Assembly: GCF_016863635.1 (NCBI RefSeq)
Contig: NZ_BOPG01000009.1
Span: forward strand, 186,001-250,000
DNA length: 64,000 nucleotides
Source of the DNA: Virgisporangium aurantiacum
GTDB taxonomy: Bacteria; Actinomycetota; Actinomycetes; Mycobacteriales; Micromonosporaceae
Direction: 5' to 3'
Positions within the stretch are counted from its first letter, which is position 1; each line of letters begins with the position of its first letter. A model generated the notes under the pieces. The model did no database searches. It was not told the origin of the DNA and was given only the letters and a program-made list of their open reading frames with translations. Of this stretch, positions 8,769 to 18,769 are shown piece after piece. Both the position numbers and the translations under genes were made by a program.

Positions 8769-9055
8769 GGCGGGGCGAGGTCTGGATCATTCGAGGCGCC
8801 CGTGAGCGGCTCGGGCTCGTGATCAGCTCCGACATCTTCAACGACACCGAGGTTCCGGTGCTGATCGTCGCCGAGGTCACCGACCGGGCCGAACTGCGCG
8901 ACTCCCCGCTGGCGGTCGGGCTCGGCGATTTCGTGGTGATGCCCGACCGGTTGTCGTCACCGCTGAAGCGCTGGTTCGTCGAGCGGGTCGAGGTCGCCGA
9001 CACCGACACGATGCACCGGGTGTCGCGGGCGCTACGCATCCTGCAGGATCTGTAG
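8765..9055 (+). CDS. MazF/PemK-like toxin
   Basis: 96 residues starting with GTG inside the antitoxin stop (GTGA). [11 protein letters not shown] is the diagnostic MazF/PemK opening strand, followed by [24 protein letters not shown], a central strand region and a terminal [13 protein letters not shown] helix. MazF enzymes are ribosome-independent mRNA endonucleases. It is slightly short for the family (about 110), and the usual PVLVVS strand reads LGLVISS. The nuoD GTG begins only two bases after its stop, so toxin-antitoxin transcription must continue into nuoD. Toxicity has not been shown. Confidence 0.8.
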   Translation: MRRGEVWIIRGARERLGLVISSDIFNDTEVPVLIVAEVTDRAELRDSPLAVGLGDFVVMPDRLSSPLKRWFVERVEVADTDTMHRVSRALRILQDL

Positions 9056-9057
9056 CC

Positions 9058-10203
9058 GTGACCTCTTCACCGACCGAGCTGGTCGTCGGCACCGGTGCCG
9101 GCCTGGATACGGCCGACATGGTGCTCAACATCGGCCCGCAGCACCCGTCGACCCATGGCGTCCTGCGCCTGAAACTGGTGCTCGACGGCGAACGCGTGGT
9201 CAGCTGCGATCCGGTCGTCGGCTACATGCACCGCGGCGCCGAGAAACTGTTCGAGGTGCGCGACTACCGGCAGATCATCGTGCTGGCCAACCGCCACGAC
9301 TGGCTGTCGGCGTTCAACAACGAACTCGGCGTGGTGCTCGCCGTCGAACGGCTGATGGGCCTCGAGGTCCCCGAACGGGCCGTCTGGTTGCGCACCGCGC
9401 TGGCCGAGCTTAATCGCGTGCTCAACCACCTGATGTTCCTCGGTTCGTACCCGCTCGAGATCGGCGCGATCACGCCCGTCTTCTACGCGTTCCGCGAGCG
9501 CGAGACCATCCAGGCCGTGCTGGAGGAGGCCTCCGGCGGGCGCATGCACTACATGTACAACCGCGTCGGTGGACTGAAGGAGGAGGTACCGTCCGGCTGG
9601 ACCGGCCGCGCCCGGCAGGCGATCGCCGACGTCCAACGCCGCCTGCCCGACCTCGACAAGCTGATCCGGCGCAACGAGATCTTCATGGCCCGCACGGTCG
9701 GCGTGGGGGTACTCTCCGCCGCCGACGCGGCGGCGTTCGGTGCGTCGGGCCCGGTCGCGCGAGCGTCGGGCCTCGACATGGACCTCAGACGCGACGAGCC
9801 CTACCTGGCCTACGGTTCGCTGGACGTGCCCGTGGTGACCCGCACCACCGGCGACTGCCACGCCCGCTTCGAGGTGCTGCTCGACCAGGTCTACGCGTCC
9901 CTCGACATGGCGGTCGTGTGCCTGGACCGCGTCGACTCCTTGACCGGCCCGGTGAACGTGCGGCTGCCCAAGGTGGTCAAGGCCCCCGAGGGCCACACCT
10001 ACGCGTGGACCGAGAACCCGTTGGGCATCAACGGCTACTACCTGGTCTCCCACGGCGACCGGACCCCGTGGCGGCTGAAGCTGCGCACCGCGTCCTACTC
10101 CAACGTGCAGGCGCTGACCAAGCTGCTGCCCGGCTGCCTGGTCCCCGACCTGATCGCCATTCTCGGCTCGATGTTCTTCGTGGTCGGCGACATCGACAAG
10201 TAG
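9058..10203 (+). CDS. nuoD: NADH-quinone oxidoreductase subunit D, stand-alone copy
   Basis: 381 residues. It contains the NuoD core: [55 protein letters not shown] and the C-terminal DPxD-like region ending VVGDIDK. NuoD forms the quinone-pocket side of the peripheral arm of complex I. No other nuo gene lies within at least 9 kb on either side, so this is a detached copy; whether a full nuo operon with its own nuoD exists elsewhere cannot be seen here. The arginine of MHRGAEK (about residue 59) aligns with the region methylated by NDUFAF7 in mammals. GTG 9058 starts two bases after the toxin stop. Confidence 0.93.
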   Translation: MTSSPTELVVGTGAGLDTADMVLNIGPQHPSTHGVLRLKLVLDGERVVSCDPVVGYMHRGAEKLFEVRDYRQIIVLANRHDWLSAFNNELGVVLAVERLMGLEVPERAVWLRTALAELNRVLNHLMFLGSYPLEIGAITPVFYAFRERETIQAVLEEASGGRMHYMYNRVGGLKEEVPSGWTGRARQAIADVQRRLPDLDKLIRRNEIFMARTVGVGVLSAADAAAFGASGPVARASGLDMDLRRDEPYLAYGSLDVPVVTRTTGDCHARFEVLLDQVYASLDMAVVCLDRVDSLTGPVNVRLPKVVKAPEGHTYAWTENPLGINGYYLVSHGDRTPWRLKLRTASYSNVQALTKLLPGCLVPDLIAILGSMFFVVGDIDK

Positions 10204-10204
10204 G

Positions 10205-12889
10205 TCACCGCCTGGTGCGGCGCCCGGTCGGCTCCTCGTCTTCGTGCCGCTGATACCGGTTAGGGTCGAAGCCACCCTCGTACCGTTCGCGGGTCGGGAG
10301 CCGCCCGTATTCGGTCTCGTCCGCAGTCCCGCTGTACTCCCCAGCCTGGCCCTCGTATTGGCCAGCCTGGCCCTCGTACTGCCCAGCCTGGCCCTCGTAC
10401 TGCCCAGCCTGGCCCTCGTACTGCCCAGCCTGGGCCTCGTACTGCCCAGCCTGGGCCTCGTAGTGCCCAGCCTGGCCCTGGTATTGGCCGGCCTGGCCCT
10501 CATACTCTCCGGCCTGGTTCACATACTGGCCGGCCTGGGCCTCGTACTGGCCGGCCTGGCCCTCGTACTGACCGGCACCAGCCGCCGCCCGACCCCCGTA
10601 CTCGCCGCCGTTCGCGCTCGCTCCGCCGTACTCACCACCGGCGCCGCGACCGCCGCCATACTGCGCCCCACTGATCGGCCGGTTGCTCTCCGGGCCGGCC
10701 GCACGCCCGTACTCGTTCCCACCAGCCGGACGCCCATACTCCGCCCCGGACACCGGCCGCTCAGGTCCGGCACCGCCACCACGGCCATACTCACCACCGC
10801 CAGCGGCCCGGCCATACTCGGCCCCACCCGACCGGCGACCCTCGCCCGCGCCACCCGGCCGCCCGTACTCGCCCCCACCGGACACCCGGCCACCCTCGAC
10901 CGCACCCGCAGGCCGCCCATACTCGCCCCCACCGGAGGCCCGGCCACCCTCGACCGCGCCCACAGGCTGCCCGTATTCGGCCGGAGCCACAGGCTGCCCA
11001 TACTCCGCCGCAGCAGCCGGCCGGCCATACTCCGCCGCAGCAGCGGGCCGGCCGTACTCGGCCGGAGCCGTCGGCTGCCCATACTCCGCCGGAGCCGCTG
11101 GCCGCCCGTACTCGGCCGCAGCCGCGGGCCGGCCGTACTCGCCACCGCCGGCCGGGCGGTCGTGCGGCGCACCGGAGACCGGCCGCCCGTGCTCGCCACC
11201 GGCGGACGGACGGCCCTGCGGCGCACCGGAGACGGGCCGCCCATATTCACCACCGGCCGGCGGCGGGCTGCCCGGCTCGCCAACGCTCGCGGGATGGTTG
11301 TACTCGCCACCGGATGCGGGGCGGCCGTACCGGGTGCCGCGATACTCGGTCGGCTGGCTCCGTGCGGGGGCGGGTTCCTCGGCCCGCTCGGGATGTCCAG
11401 TCGCCCATGTGGGCGGCGGCCCGCCGGCGGGGGACGGCGGAAGCGCCATGCGCCCGCCAGCGCCACGGATCGGTTGGCCACCCGGGCCCGGCTCGCCACC
11501 ACGGCCGGCGTCGATGCCCGGCTCGTCGCCACCAAACCCCGCGTCGCCACCAAACCCCGCATCGCCACCAAACCCCGCATCGCCACCAAACCCCGCTTCG
11601 GCACCGACCGGCTCGGCGATCCGGCCCGACTCCGGGCCACGCACCGGTTCGGCAGCTCGACCCAACTCCGGACCGCGGACAGGCTCGGCGGGCCGGCCCA
11701 TCTCCTGGCCGCGGACCGGCTCGTTGCCCCAACCCTCATTGTTGGCGCGCGCCTGCTCCGTTCCGGCCCGAAGGTCGGACCAGTACTGGGCATCATCGTC
11801 GTCGAAGTCGTCGCGGCGACGGCGGCCGCTGGGTTGGTCGCCGCCGCGGCGGCCGCCGGTCTGGTCGGGGCCGAAGCGGTCGTCGCGGCGATCGGGTTGG
11901 GCCGGCGGGGCCCAGCGGTCGGGCGGCCGCATGTCGGGGGAAACCTCGGGGACGCGGGGTTCGGCATTCAACTGGGGCTCGCGCGCGGCGCCACCTGACC
12001 AGCCTTCCGGTGCCACGGGCTGCGCCTGCCAACCACCCGAGGGCTCGTCGCCGCGACGCGGGCCGGGAAGACGCTGGCCGGGACCAGGAACACCGCCGGG
12101 ACCAGGACCGGCATCAAAAACGGGAACCCCAGGACCGGCAACCCCAGGACCGGGCGCGCCAGGAACAGGAACGCCAGGAACAGGAACGCCAGGACCGGGC
12201 GGGCCAGGAACAGGAGCATGAGGAACGGCAGCGGCAGCAACAGCAGGGCCACCCGGAACCGCGGCAGCGGCATACACCGCGCCAGAGGGCTCGGTATCCG
12301 CAGCCGCACGGGCGGCAGCAGGCACCGGGCGGGCCGCGGCAGGAGGCCCCGGGCGAGACGCAGGAGGCGCCGGGCGGGCAGCTGGCGGTGCGGCCCGGTA
12401 CACACCGGCAACGCCCGGGGGCGCACCGGCCGGCGCAGCGGCGGGCGTACCGACGGGCGCGGCGGCCGGTGCCGCGAGGTGGTTGCGTTCGACGTGGCTG
12501 CGCAGCACCTCGATCTGGCCCCGCAGCGCCTCGACCGTGTCGGCCAGGCCCGCGACCTGTTCGGCCAGCGCCCGGTGGGTGGTCTTCGCCGCGTGGGTGA
12601 TGTCGGCCCGGACGTCGGACCGCAGCGTCTCGATCTCGTGGCCGACGTAGCGTTCCACGCCGGCACCGGCTTGACCGCCGCCGGCGGATCGGGCCAGCAG
12701 CTGCGACACGCCGGCCAGGGCGGCCGAGATGACGATCAGCAGGCCGCCGGCCCGCAACAGCAGGCCATCACCCAGGCCGCCGCCACCTGCGACGATGAGC
12801 AGACCCGCCAGGGACGCGAGCCCGATGGCCATCCACAACAAGACCGACGGTGCCTGAGATGGACGCCTGTACGTGTCCTCGGCCGACAT
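10205..12889 (-). CDS. Large repeat-rich membrane protein of unknown function
   Basis: 894 residues. Two adjacent N-terminal membrane segments (about 15-60) are followed by a predicted coiled coil (about 75-140: VERYVGHEIETLRSDV ... VEALRGQIEVLRSHVERN), then some 750 residues of low complexity. In order these are Ala/Pro-rich, GPG/PGAPG-rich, acidic-charged, four GFGGDA hexads, many EYGRPA-type units, and twelve heptads of GQYEGQA type near the C-terminus. The end is basic (EEPTGRRTRR). The overall plan (membrane anchor, coiled coil, long Tyr-rich disordered tail) suggests a scaffold or extracytoplasmic/cell-pole organiser, but no function is known. Its 3' end abuts the convergent nuoD stop. 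Confidence 0.8.
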   Translation of the reverse strand: MSAEDTYRRPSQAPSVLLWMAIGLASLAGLLIVAGGGGLGDGLLLRAGGLLIVISAALAGVSQLLARSAGGGQAGAGVERYVGHEIETLRSDVRADITHAAKTTHRALAEQVAGLADTVEALRGQIEVLRSHVERNHLAAPAAAPVGTPAAAPAGAPPGVAGVYRAAPPAARPAPPASRPGPPAAARPVPAAARAAADTEPSGAVYAAAAVPGGPAVAAAAVPHAPVPGPPGPGVPVPGVPVPGAPGPGVAGPGVPVFDAGPGPGGVPGPGQRLPGPRRGDEPSGGWQAQPVAPEGWSGGAAREPQLNAEPRVPEVSPDMRPPDRWAPPAQPDRRDDRFGPDQTGGRRGGDQPSGRRRRDDFDDDDAQYWSDLRAGTEQARANNEGWGNEPVRGQEMGRPAEPVRGPELGRAAEPVRGPESGRIAEPVGAEAGFGGDAGFGGDAGFGGDAGFGGDEPGIDAGRGGEPGPGGQPIRGAGGRMALPPSPAGGPPPTWATGHPERAEEPAPARSQPTEYRGTRYGRPASGGEYNHPASVGEPGSPPPAGGEYGRPVSGAPQGRPSAGGEHGRPVSGAPHDRPAGGGEYGRPAAAAEYGRPAAPAEYGQPTAPAEYGRPAAAAEYGRPAAAAEYGQPVAPAEYGQPVGAVEGGRASGGGEYGRPAGAVEGGRVSGGGEYGRPGGAGEGRRSGGAEYGRAAGGGEYGRGGGAGPERPVSGAEYGRPAGGNEYGRAAGPESNRPISGAQYGGGRGAGGEYGGASANGGEYGGRAAAGAGQYEGQAGQYEAQAGQYVNQAGEYEGQAGQYQGQAGHYEAQAGQYEAQAGQYEGQAGQYEGQAGQYEGQAGQYEGQAGEYSGTADETEYGRLPTRERYEGGFDPNRYQRHEDEEPTGRRTRR
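10322..10573 (-). repeat. Twelve tandem 21-bp units (heptad GQYEGQA type)
   Basis: The plus strand shows near-identical 21-base units containing GCCTGGCCCTCGTACTG. On the minus strand each codes one heptad such as GQYEGQA, GQYEAQA, GHYEAQA or GEYSGTA. Several neighbouring units are identical at the DNA level, implying recent slippage or unequal crossing over, so copy number is likely to vary between strains. Confidence 0.85.
11528..11599 (-). repeat. Four tandem 18-bp units (hexad GFGGDA)
   Basis: Four units of GCCACCAAACCCCGCATC with one or two changes code on the minus strand for repeated GFGGDA within the same long repetitive protein. The central two units are identical in sequence. Confidence 0.85.
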
Positions 12890-12960
12890 GGCTGCCTACC
12901 CTACAGAGGCAGATCTAGCCCTGCCACGCCCGCCGAGGACACGTAACGAAGATCTAACGA

Positions 12961-13980
12961 TCAGCCGGCGGCCAGTGCCCCGTCCGAGGAGAACACCAGA
13001 CCGATCGTGATGGCGCCGGTGGTCAGGGCGGTCTTCGTCTGCGGGCCACCCGCGTCGAGCGACGAGAACTTGCCGGCCTTCAGGTTGTACGTGGTCTCCA
13101 GGCCCGGCTGGCAGAACGGGCGCTGCGGGCACTCCGGCGGTCCGCCGAGGACCGTCGCGGTGCCGGAGCACTTCGACGCGAACTCGCTGAGAGTCTTCAC
13201 ACCGTTCTTGTCGGCGAACGCCTTGGTGACCGCGAACGCGTTCTGGTCGGCCGCCTTCGACGCCTTGCCGAGCACCAGACCCGCCTTCTCGGCGAGCGGC
13301 TTCAGCCCGGTGACGGTCTTCTCGATGTCACCCGACGCGACCGGCGTGGCCGAGGCGCCGTTGAGCTTCTTGTTCAGGAACTCGGTGAACGTGCCGGCGT
13401 ATTCGGGGACGACGTTGATCTCGCCCTTCTCCAGCGACGGCTCGTACAGTTCGCGGTTGCCGATCTGCTGCACCGAGGCGTCGAAGCCGGCCGCGTCGAG
13501 GGCGATCTCGTAGAGCGCGCCCAGCGTCTGGTTCTCGCTGAAGTCGGCCGCGCCGATGACGATCTTGCCGCCGGCGCCCTTGGCCAGGCCATCGGTGATC
13601 TTCTGCGCGGTGGCGAACTCGGTGGCGGCGACCTTCGGCGTCTTGCGGTCGACGTCGACGGCCTTGTTCAACGCGATCAGCTTCGGCGTGTCGAGCGCGT
13701 CGGCGACCTTGTCGAGCGCGGCGATCAGCGCCGCGTCGCCGCCCTTGGCCTTGTTGACCACCGCGATGATGTTGTCGGAGGTCTGCAGCTTCTTGTCGTC
13801 GTCGAGCACCACGAGCTGGGTGCCGGCGACCGGGGCACAACCGGCCCCGGACGCCGTGTCGGGCGCCTTGGTGCCCGACGAGCCCGACTCGCCACAGGCG
13901 GCAAGGCCGAAGGTCGCAAAAGCCAACGCCAATGCCGCAGTTGTCTTTAATGTCCGGTTTCGCAGGGTGGTATCCACCAT
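12961..13980 (-). CDS. Osmoprotectant ABC transporter binding lipoprotein, apparently circularly permuted
   Basis: 339 residues with a lipoprotein signal (LALAFATFGLAAC, lipobox cysteine about residue 29). The usual OpuAC start motif (GKIVIGAADFSENQTLG) appears only near residue 137. Before it stands a segment (LVVLDDDKKLQTSDNIIAVVN ... LNKAVDVDRKTP) that in ordinary ProX/OpuAC proteins forms the C-terminal end. The protein stops at IGLVFSSDGALAAG, exactly where that segment would normally continue. The order therefore reads as a circular permutation. Similar arrangements may occur in other actinobacteria. Two cysteine pairs in the C-terminal part (KCSGTA ... ECPQRPFCQ) could be disulfides. 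It follows the permeases after a 168-base gap. The ligand (betaine/choline type) is inferred. Confidence 0.85.
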   Translation of the reverse strand: MVDTTLRNRTLKTTAALALAFATFGLAACGESGSSGTKAPDTASGAGCAPVAGTQLVVLDDDKKLQTSDNIIAVVNKAKGGDAALIAALDKVADALDTPKLIALNKAVDVDRKTPKVAATEFATAQKITDGLAKGAGGKIVIGAADFSENQTLGALYEIALDAAGFDASVQQIGNRELYEPSLEKGEINVVPEYAGTFTEFLNKKLNGASATPVASGDIEKTVTGLKPLAEKAGLVLGKASKAADQNAFAVTKAFADKNGVKTLSEFASKCSGTATVLGGPPECPQRPFCQPGLETTYNLKAGKFSSLDAGGPQTKTALTTGAITIGLVFSSDGALAAG

Positions 13981-14148
13981 CGCCCGCCTTCCGTGTCCCG
14001 GCTCGCCCCAGTCAGCGGCGGCCGCGTGTCCGACGGGCGACGATGAGACGCCCGCTCAAGAACCAGACAAGCGCGCAAGGCCGGACGCGGCAACCGCAAC
14101 GGCATCACAAGTCGGCCACGTCACCGTGACGAGGAAAACACTGAAAGA

Positions 14149-14835
14149 TCAGGCGCGCTTCGCCTTACGCAGCTGCCGCGGCGTCACCGCGCGTTGCAGG
14201 AGTGCTCCCATCCCGTCCACGAAAAGAGCGAGACCGACGACCAGCAGGCCCCCGGCGAGGATCTGGCCGCCGGCGGCGGCCAGCCCGAGCCCGAACCCGG
14301 CGGCGATGATCGTTCCCAGCCCACCGCCGTTGACGAACGACGCGAGCGCGGCCGTCGCGGCCACCTGTACCGCGGCGGTGCGGAACCCGGCGGCCAGGTA
14401 CGGCACCGCGAGCGGCAGTTCCACTCCCCACAGCCGCTGCCAGCTCGACAGCCCCATCCCGCGCGCGGCGTCGCGGATTTCCGGGTCGATCTCGCGCATC
14501 GCGGTGAACGACGTCGCCAGCAGCACCGGGATCGCGAACACCGCCAGCGCGACGATCACCGACGGCTTGCCGAACCCGAGCGCCGTCAGCGGCAGCACGG
14601 TCAACAGCGCCAGCACCGGAATCGCCTGCGTGACGTTCGACAGCAGCACCACGAGGTTGCCGCCGACGCGGCTGCGGCCGAGGCTGATGCCGATCGGCCA
14701 GGCGATCGCCACCGCGAGCGGCAGCGCGCCGGCCATGATCAGCAGGTGCTCCTGCAACCGTTCGATGATCCCGCCGGGGTTCGTCCAGTTCAACGGGTCA
14801 TTGAGCCACTTGATCATGTCCTCGAAAGCACTCAC
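14149..14835 (-). CDS. Osmoprotectant ABC transporter permease (second)
   Basis: 228 residues with about five membrane helices and the EAA-type loop (DPEIRDAARGMGLSSWQRLWGVELPLA) that contacts the ATPase. It is a binding-protein-dependent permease of the OpuC/ProWZ class. It begins with a 20-residue amphipathic head (VSAFEDMIKWLNDPLNW), common in this family. GTG 14835 overlaps the upstream permease stop as GTGA. With its twin it would form a heterodimeric channel for betaine-like compatible solutes. The substrate is inferred from the family. Confidence 0.88.
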   Translation of the reverse strand: MSAFEDMIKWLNDPLNWTNPGGIIERLQEHLLIMAGALPLAVAIAWPIGISLGRSRVGGNLVVLLSNVTQAIPVLALLTVLPLTALGFGKPSVIVALAVFAIPVLLATSFTAMREIDPEIRDAARGMGLSSWQRLWGVELPLAVPYLAAGFRTAAVQVAATAALASFVNGGGLGTIIAAGFGLGLAAAGGQILAGGLLVVGLALFVDGMGALLQRAVTPRQLRKAKRA

Positions 14836-15512
14836 GATGCCCTCCGCGACCGCCACGGGGTCAGCAACCGGCCCAACAAGAGCAGGATCAGGTCGAGAAC
14901 CAGCGCCAGCGCCACGCACAGCAGCGCCGCCGTGCTGATCTGGGCCTTGTAGAAGTTGTTCCGGAAGCCTGACATCAGCAGGCTGCCCAGGGCGCCGTTG
15001 CCGACGATCGCCCCGACGGTGACAAGCGCCACAGTCGACACCGTCGCCAGCCGTAAGCCGGTGAGCATCCCGGGTAACGACAGCGGCAATTCGACCCGCC
15101 ACAACCGGGCGAACCGGCCGTAGCCCATACCGGCGGCCGCGTCTTTCACCTCGGGTGGCACCTGCAACAAAGCCGTTAATGTATTACGAACAATTACCAG
15201 CAGCGCATAGATGACCAGTGCCAACACCACCGCCGAGCGGAGCGTCGGCATTAACGGGCCGGCAATTGCCAGGAGCCCGAGCGAGGGAATCGTGTAGAGG
15301 ACGCTCGTGGTTCCGAGGATCGGCGTCGCCAACGGCCGGTACCAGTACGCCACCACAGCCAGGGCCACACCGAGGACGGCGGCGATTACCATCGCCTCCA
15401 CGGTGAACCTGACGTGCTCAATCAGCGCGGTCCGAATAGTCTCGGCGTTGTCTTGCACGTACTGCCACGAGAACCAGGGATTGCCCGCCTCAGCTTCGGC
15501 GAGAAAGGACAT
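14832..15512 (-). CDS. Osmoprotectant ABC transporter permease (first)
   Basis: 226 residues with five to six membrane helices and the EAA loop (VPPEVKDAAAGMGYGRFARLWRVELPLS). It is the first gene of the minus-strand set permease-permease-binding protein. Its ATG (15512) lies only two bases from the GTG (15515) of the divergent ATPase gene. Each gene's promoter and ribosome-binding site must therefore lie inside the other's coding sequence, or one mRNA must be leaderless. No good Shine-Dalgarno is visible before this ATG. Confidence 0.88.
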   Translation of the reverse strand: MSFLAEAEAGNPWFSWQYVQDNAETIRTALIEHVRFTVEAMVIAAVLGVALAVVAYWYRPLATPILGTTSVLYTIPSLGLLAIAGPLMPTLRSAVVLALVIYALLVIVRNTLTALLQVPPEVKDAAAGMGYGRFARLWRVELPLSLPGMLTGLRLATVSTVALVTVGAIVGNGALGSLLMSGFRNNFYKAQISTAALLCVALALVLDLILLLLGRLLTPWRSRRAS

Positions 15513-15514
15513 AC

Positions 15515-16543
<1,029 letters not shown>

Positions 16544-17019
16544 TCCAGCCCGTGATCAGGCCGTAACTGGAGCCGGTTGTCGCGATGACCACGGCGCCAC
16601 CGGGCCCGGGGTCGGTGTAGATCGCCGCGGTGATCAGCGCGGCCAGCGCCGCGGCGAAGATGTAGGAGGCCCAGCCGGCCAGGAACGCGGCAACGCCGCC
16701 GCGGGCCCGGGAGAGCTGTGAGCCGGCCATCAGCGTGATGAAGCCGAACGTGAACACGACGAGGAGGATCGCCTTGAGGCTGGCGGCCACCAGGTCGCGC
16801 AGCGGTACGTCGTCGTCGATCCACCACGCCGGCCAGGCCAGCGTTTCGAGCAGCAGCCCGCGGTTCGCGTCGTCGACCCAGTCCCGGTACCAGGGACTGC
16901 CGAATATCAGCACAAGAATGAAAGCGACGAAAGCTCCGATGCTCGCCGCGGTGCGGTAACCCCGACGGGAGAATGCCATGGCGGGGTGATGTCCCCCGGC
17001 ATCGATTCCTAAACGGAGC

Positions 17020-17298
17020 CTATTTCTGTAGGTAGTCGATGAATGCGGCGCGCAACAGCGGCTCAGACTCCCCGTAACCGTGGCCGGTCAGTTCGCGCCA
17101 CAGCGCCACCGCGTCGTCGATGCTCGCGCCGACCGAGCCCAGCGATCCGTCGAGCGACTCGGCGTCGTCGGCGTGCGGCAGGTGGCGGACGATCGACCAG
17201 AAGAACCCGATGTCGCCGTGCTTACGGGCCTTGGCGAACGCCCGCTTGCGCAGTTCCTCGGTGGGCTGGTCGTCAAGTTCCGCAACGCTGTCGGTCAT
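17020..17298 (-). CDS. Conserved hypothetical protein
   Basis: 92 residues, soluble and mostly helical (TEELRKRAFAKARKHGDIGF, then FFWSIVRHLPHADDAES). No membrane segment or catalytic motif is seen. Composition is normal for the genome. It lies between two minus-strand membrane-protein genes, nine bases downstream of the ABC permease-like gene at 17308, so it is probably co-transcribed with it. The function is not recognised. Confidence 0.6.
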   Translation of the reverse strand: MTDSVAELDDQPTEELRKRAFAKARKHGDIGFFWSIVRHLPHADDAESLDGSLGSVGASIDDAVALWRELTGHGYGESEPLLRAAFIDYLQK

Positions 17299-17307
17299 GA
17301 ACCAACC

Positions 17308-18645
17308 CTAATGGCTGGCCCAGCGCTCGTCCCACCGCTCCGCCGGACGGGGAGCGTCTTCCGGCTCCCACGGGTGCGCCTCGGCCGGGCCGCCGGTCCA
17401 CTGGACGTCGGGCGGGATGTCGAGCGGCCGCTGTTCGTACTCCACCTCCGCCGGCGTCACGACCGGTTCGGGTTCCGGCTTCGGCCGGCCCAGGGCCTCG
17501 ACCAGGCGGCTCACCAGCAGGCCCACCCCGAGCGCGGCGCCGGCCAGCGCGAACACGCTGATCCCGCGGCCCTCCGCGGCGAGGTAGTGGGAGAGCAGCA
17601 CCAGCCCGCCGACGGCCAGTACGGTGCCGAACAGCCCGCCCCGGCGTCCAAAAATCGACGTGCCGCCGAGCAGGGCCGCGCCCAGCGCGAGCAGCGTCAG
17701 CCCGATGCCGTTCTCGGTGGGCGCGATCGCCCGGTTGTTGAGCGCGAGCAGCACCCCGGCGCCGGCCGCGAACACCGACGAGCCGATCAGCGCGAGCGCC
17801 GCCGACACCGCTCCCCCGCCGCCACGCAGCGACGGATCACCGGCCGGCCGGTACCGCCCGGTCGCCCGGCGCAGGTTGCCGACCAGCCCGAGCACACCGC
17901 CGAGCACCGACAGGGCGACGAAGCCGCCGACGATGAACACCGCGTGGTCGTGCGGGTCGTAGGCGCCGCTGACCACGGCGACCGGCTTGCGGTGGTCCTG
18001 GATCCACACGATGAGACCGAGTCCGGCGGCCAGGCTCGCGGCCCACGACGGCACGTGGAACGCGGTGACCACGAGCGCGATCACCACACCGGCCGCGGCC
18101 GCGAGCAGCGCCGTGACCCCCGCGGTGACCAGCACGCCGCGCCCGGAGTTCTCGGCGAAGAACATCGCCGCGGCGAAGACCATCGGGCCGAGGGCGAGGT
18201 TCGGCACCGCCGCCCGCAGGCTCAACCCCATCGCGACGGTGACCATGCCGACGATCGCCACCTGGATGCACAGGTCTTCGAGGCCCTGGCCGCGCAGCGT
18301 GGCCGGCTCGGCCCGCCAGAGCAGGAAGCCGACGCCGCCGGCGGCGAGCAGCAGCACCAGTTCCCAGGCGAAGTGGACGCCGAGCCGGTCGCGGGGCGGC
18401 CGCTGGCGACGCGGTTCCGGCGCGGCCGGCTCGGGCGCCGGCGGCAGCGTCTCGTACTCCTGCTCGCGCAGACCGAGCGTGGTCTCGGTGCCGTACCCGT
18501 TCGACGGGTACCCGTTCACCGGGTAACTCCCGGGCAGGAACGACCGCTGGGTGACCTCCTCGTCGGAGTGTTTCCCGACGCTCTCGCGGTAGGCGGCGCT
18601 GTCGCGGAACGCGGGACTGTCACGAAACCCGTCGTCGTAACTCAC
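17308..18645 (-). CDS. Orphan ABC permease of the RbsC/BPD_transp_2 type
   Basis: 445 residues. A ~95-residue cytosolic head rich in Tyr/Pro/Gly (GSYPVNGYPSNGYG) precedes about nine to ten membrane segments resembling the sugar/branched-chain permease family (MGLSLRAAVPNLALGPMVFA; GLTLLALGAALLGGTSIFGRRGG). An acidic/Pro tail follows. GTG 18645 has GGAGG immediately upstream at good spacing. No ATPase or binding protein of that transporter class is adjacent, so it is either an orphan subunit or a repurposed membrane protein. The partner and substrate are unknown. Confidence 0.75.
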   Translation of the reverse strand: MSYDDGFRDSPAFRDSAAYRESVGKHSDEEVTQRSFLPGSYPVNGYPSNGYGTETTLGLREQEYETLPPAPEPAAPEPRRQRPPRDRLGVHFAWELVLLLAAGGVGFLLWRAEPATLRGQGLEDLCIQVAIVGMVTVAMGLSLRAAVPNLALGPMVFAAAMFFAENSGRGVLVTAGVTALLAAAAGVVIALVVTAFHVPSWAASLAAGLGLIVWIQDHRKPVAVVSGAYDPHDHAVFIVGGFVALSVLGGVLGLVGNLRRATGRYRPAGDPSLRGGGGAVSAALALIGSSVFAAGAGVLLALNNRAIAPTENGIGLTLLALGAALLGGTSIFGRRGGLFGTVLAVGGLVLLSHYLAAEGRGISVFALAGAALGVGLLVSRLVEALGRPKPEPEPVVTPAEVEYEQRPLDIPPDVQWTGGPAEAHPWEPEDAPRPAERWDERWASH

Positions 18646-18769
18646 GCCGCCGCCTCCACCCGCTGGCCATTTGGACGCACCGTACCCGCGGATCCGGCTC
18701 CCGGTCACCCCCTGGCGACATTCGTGCGATGCCATCGCTACAGCAGGTTAGGACACGATTAAGGAACGA

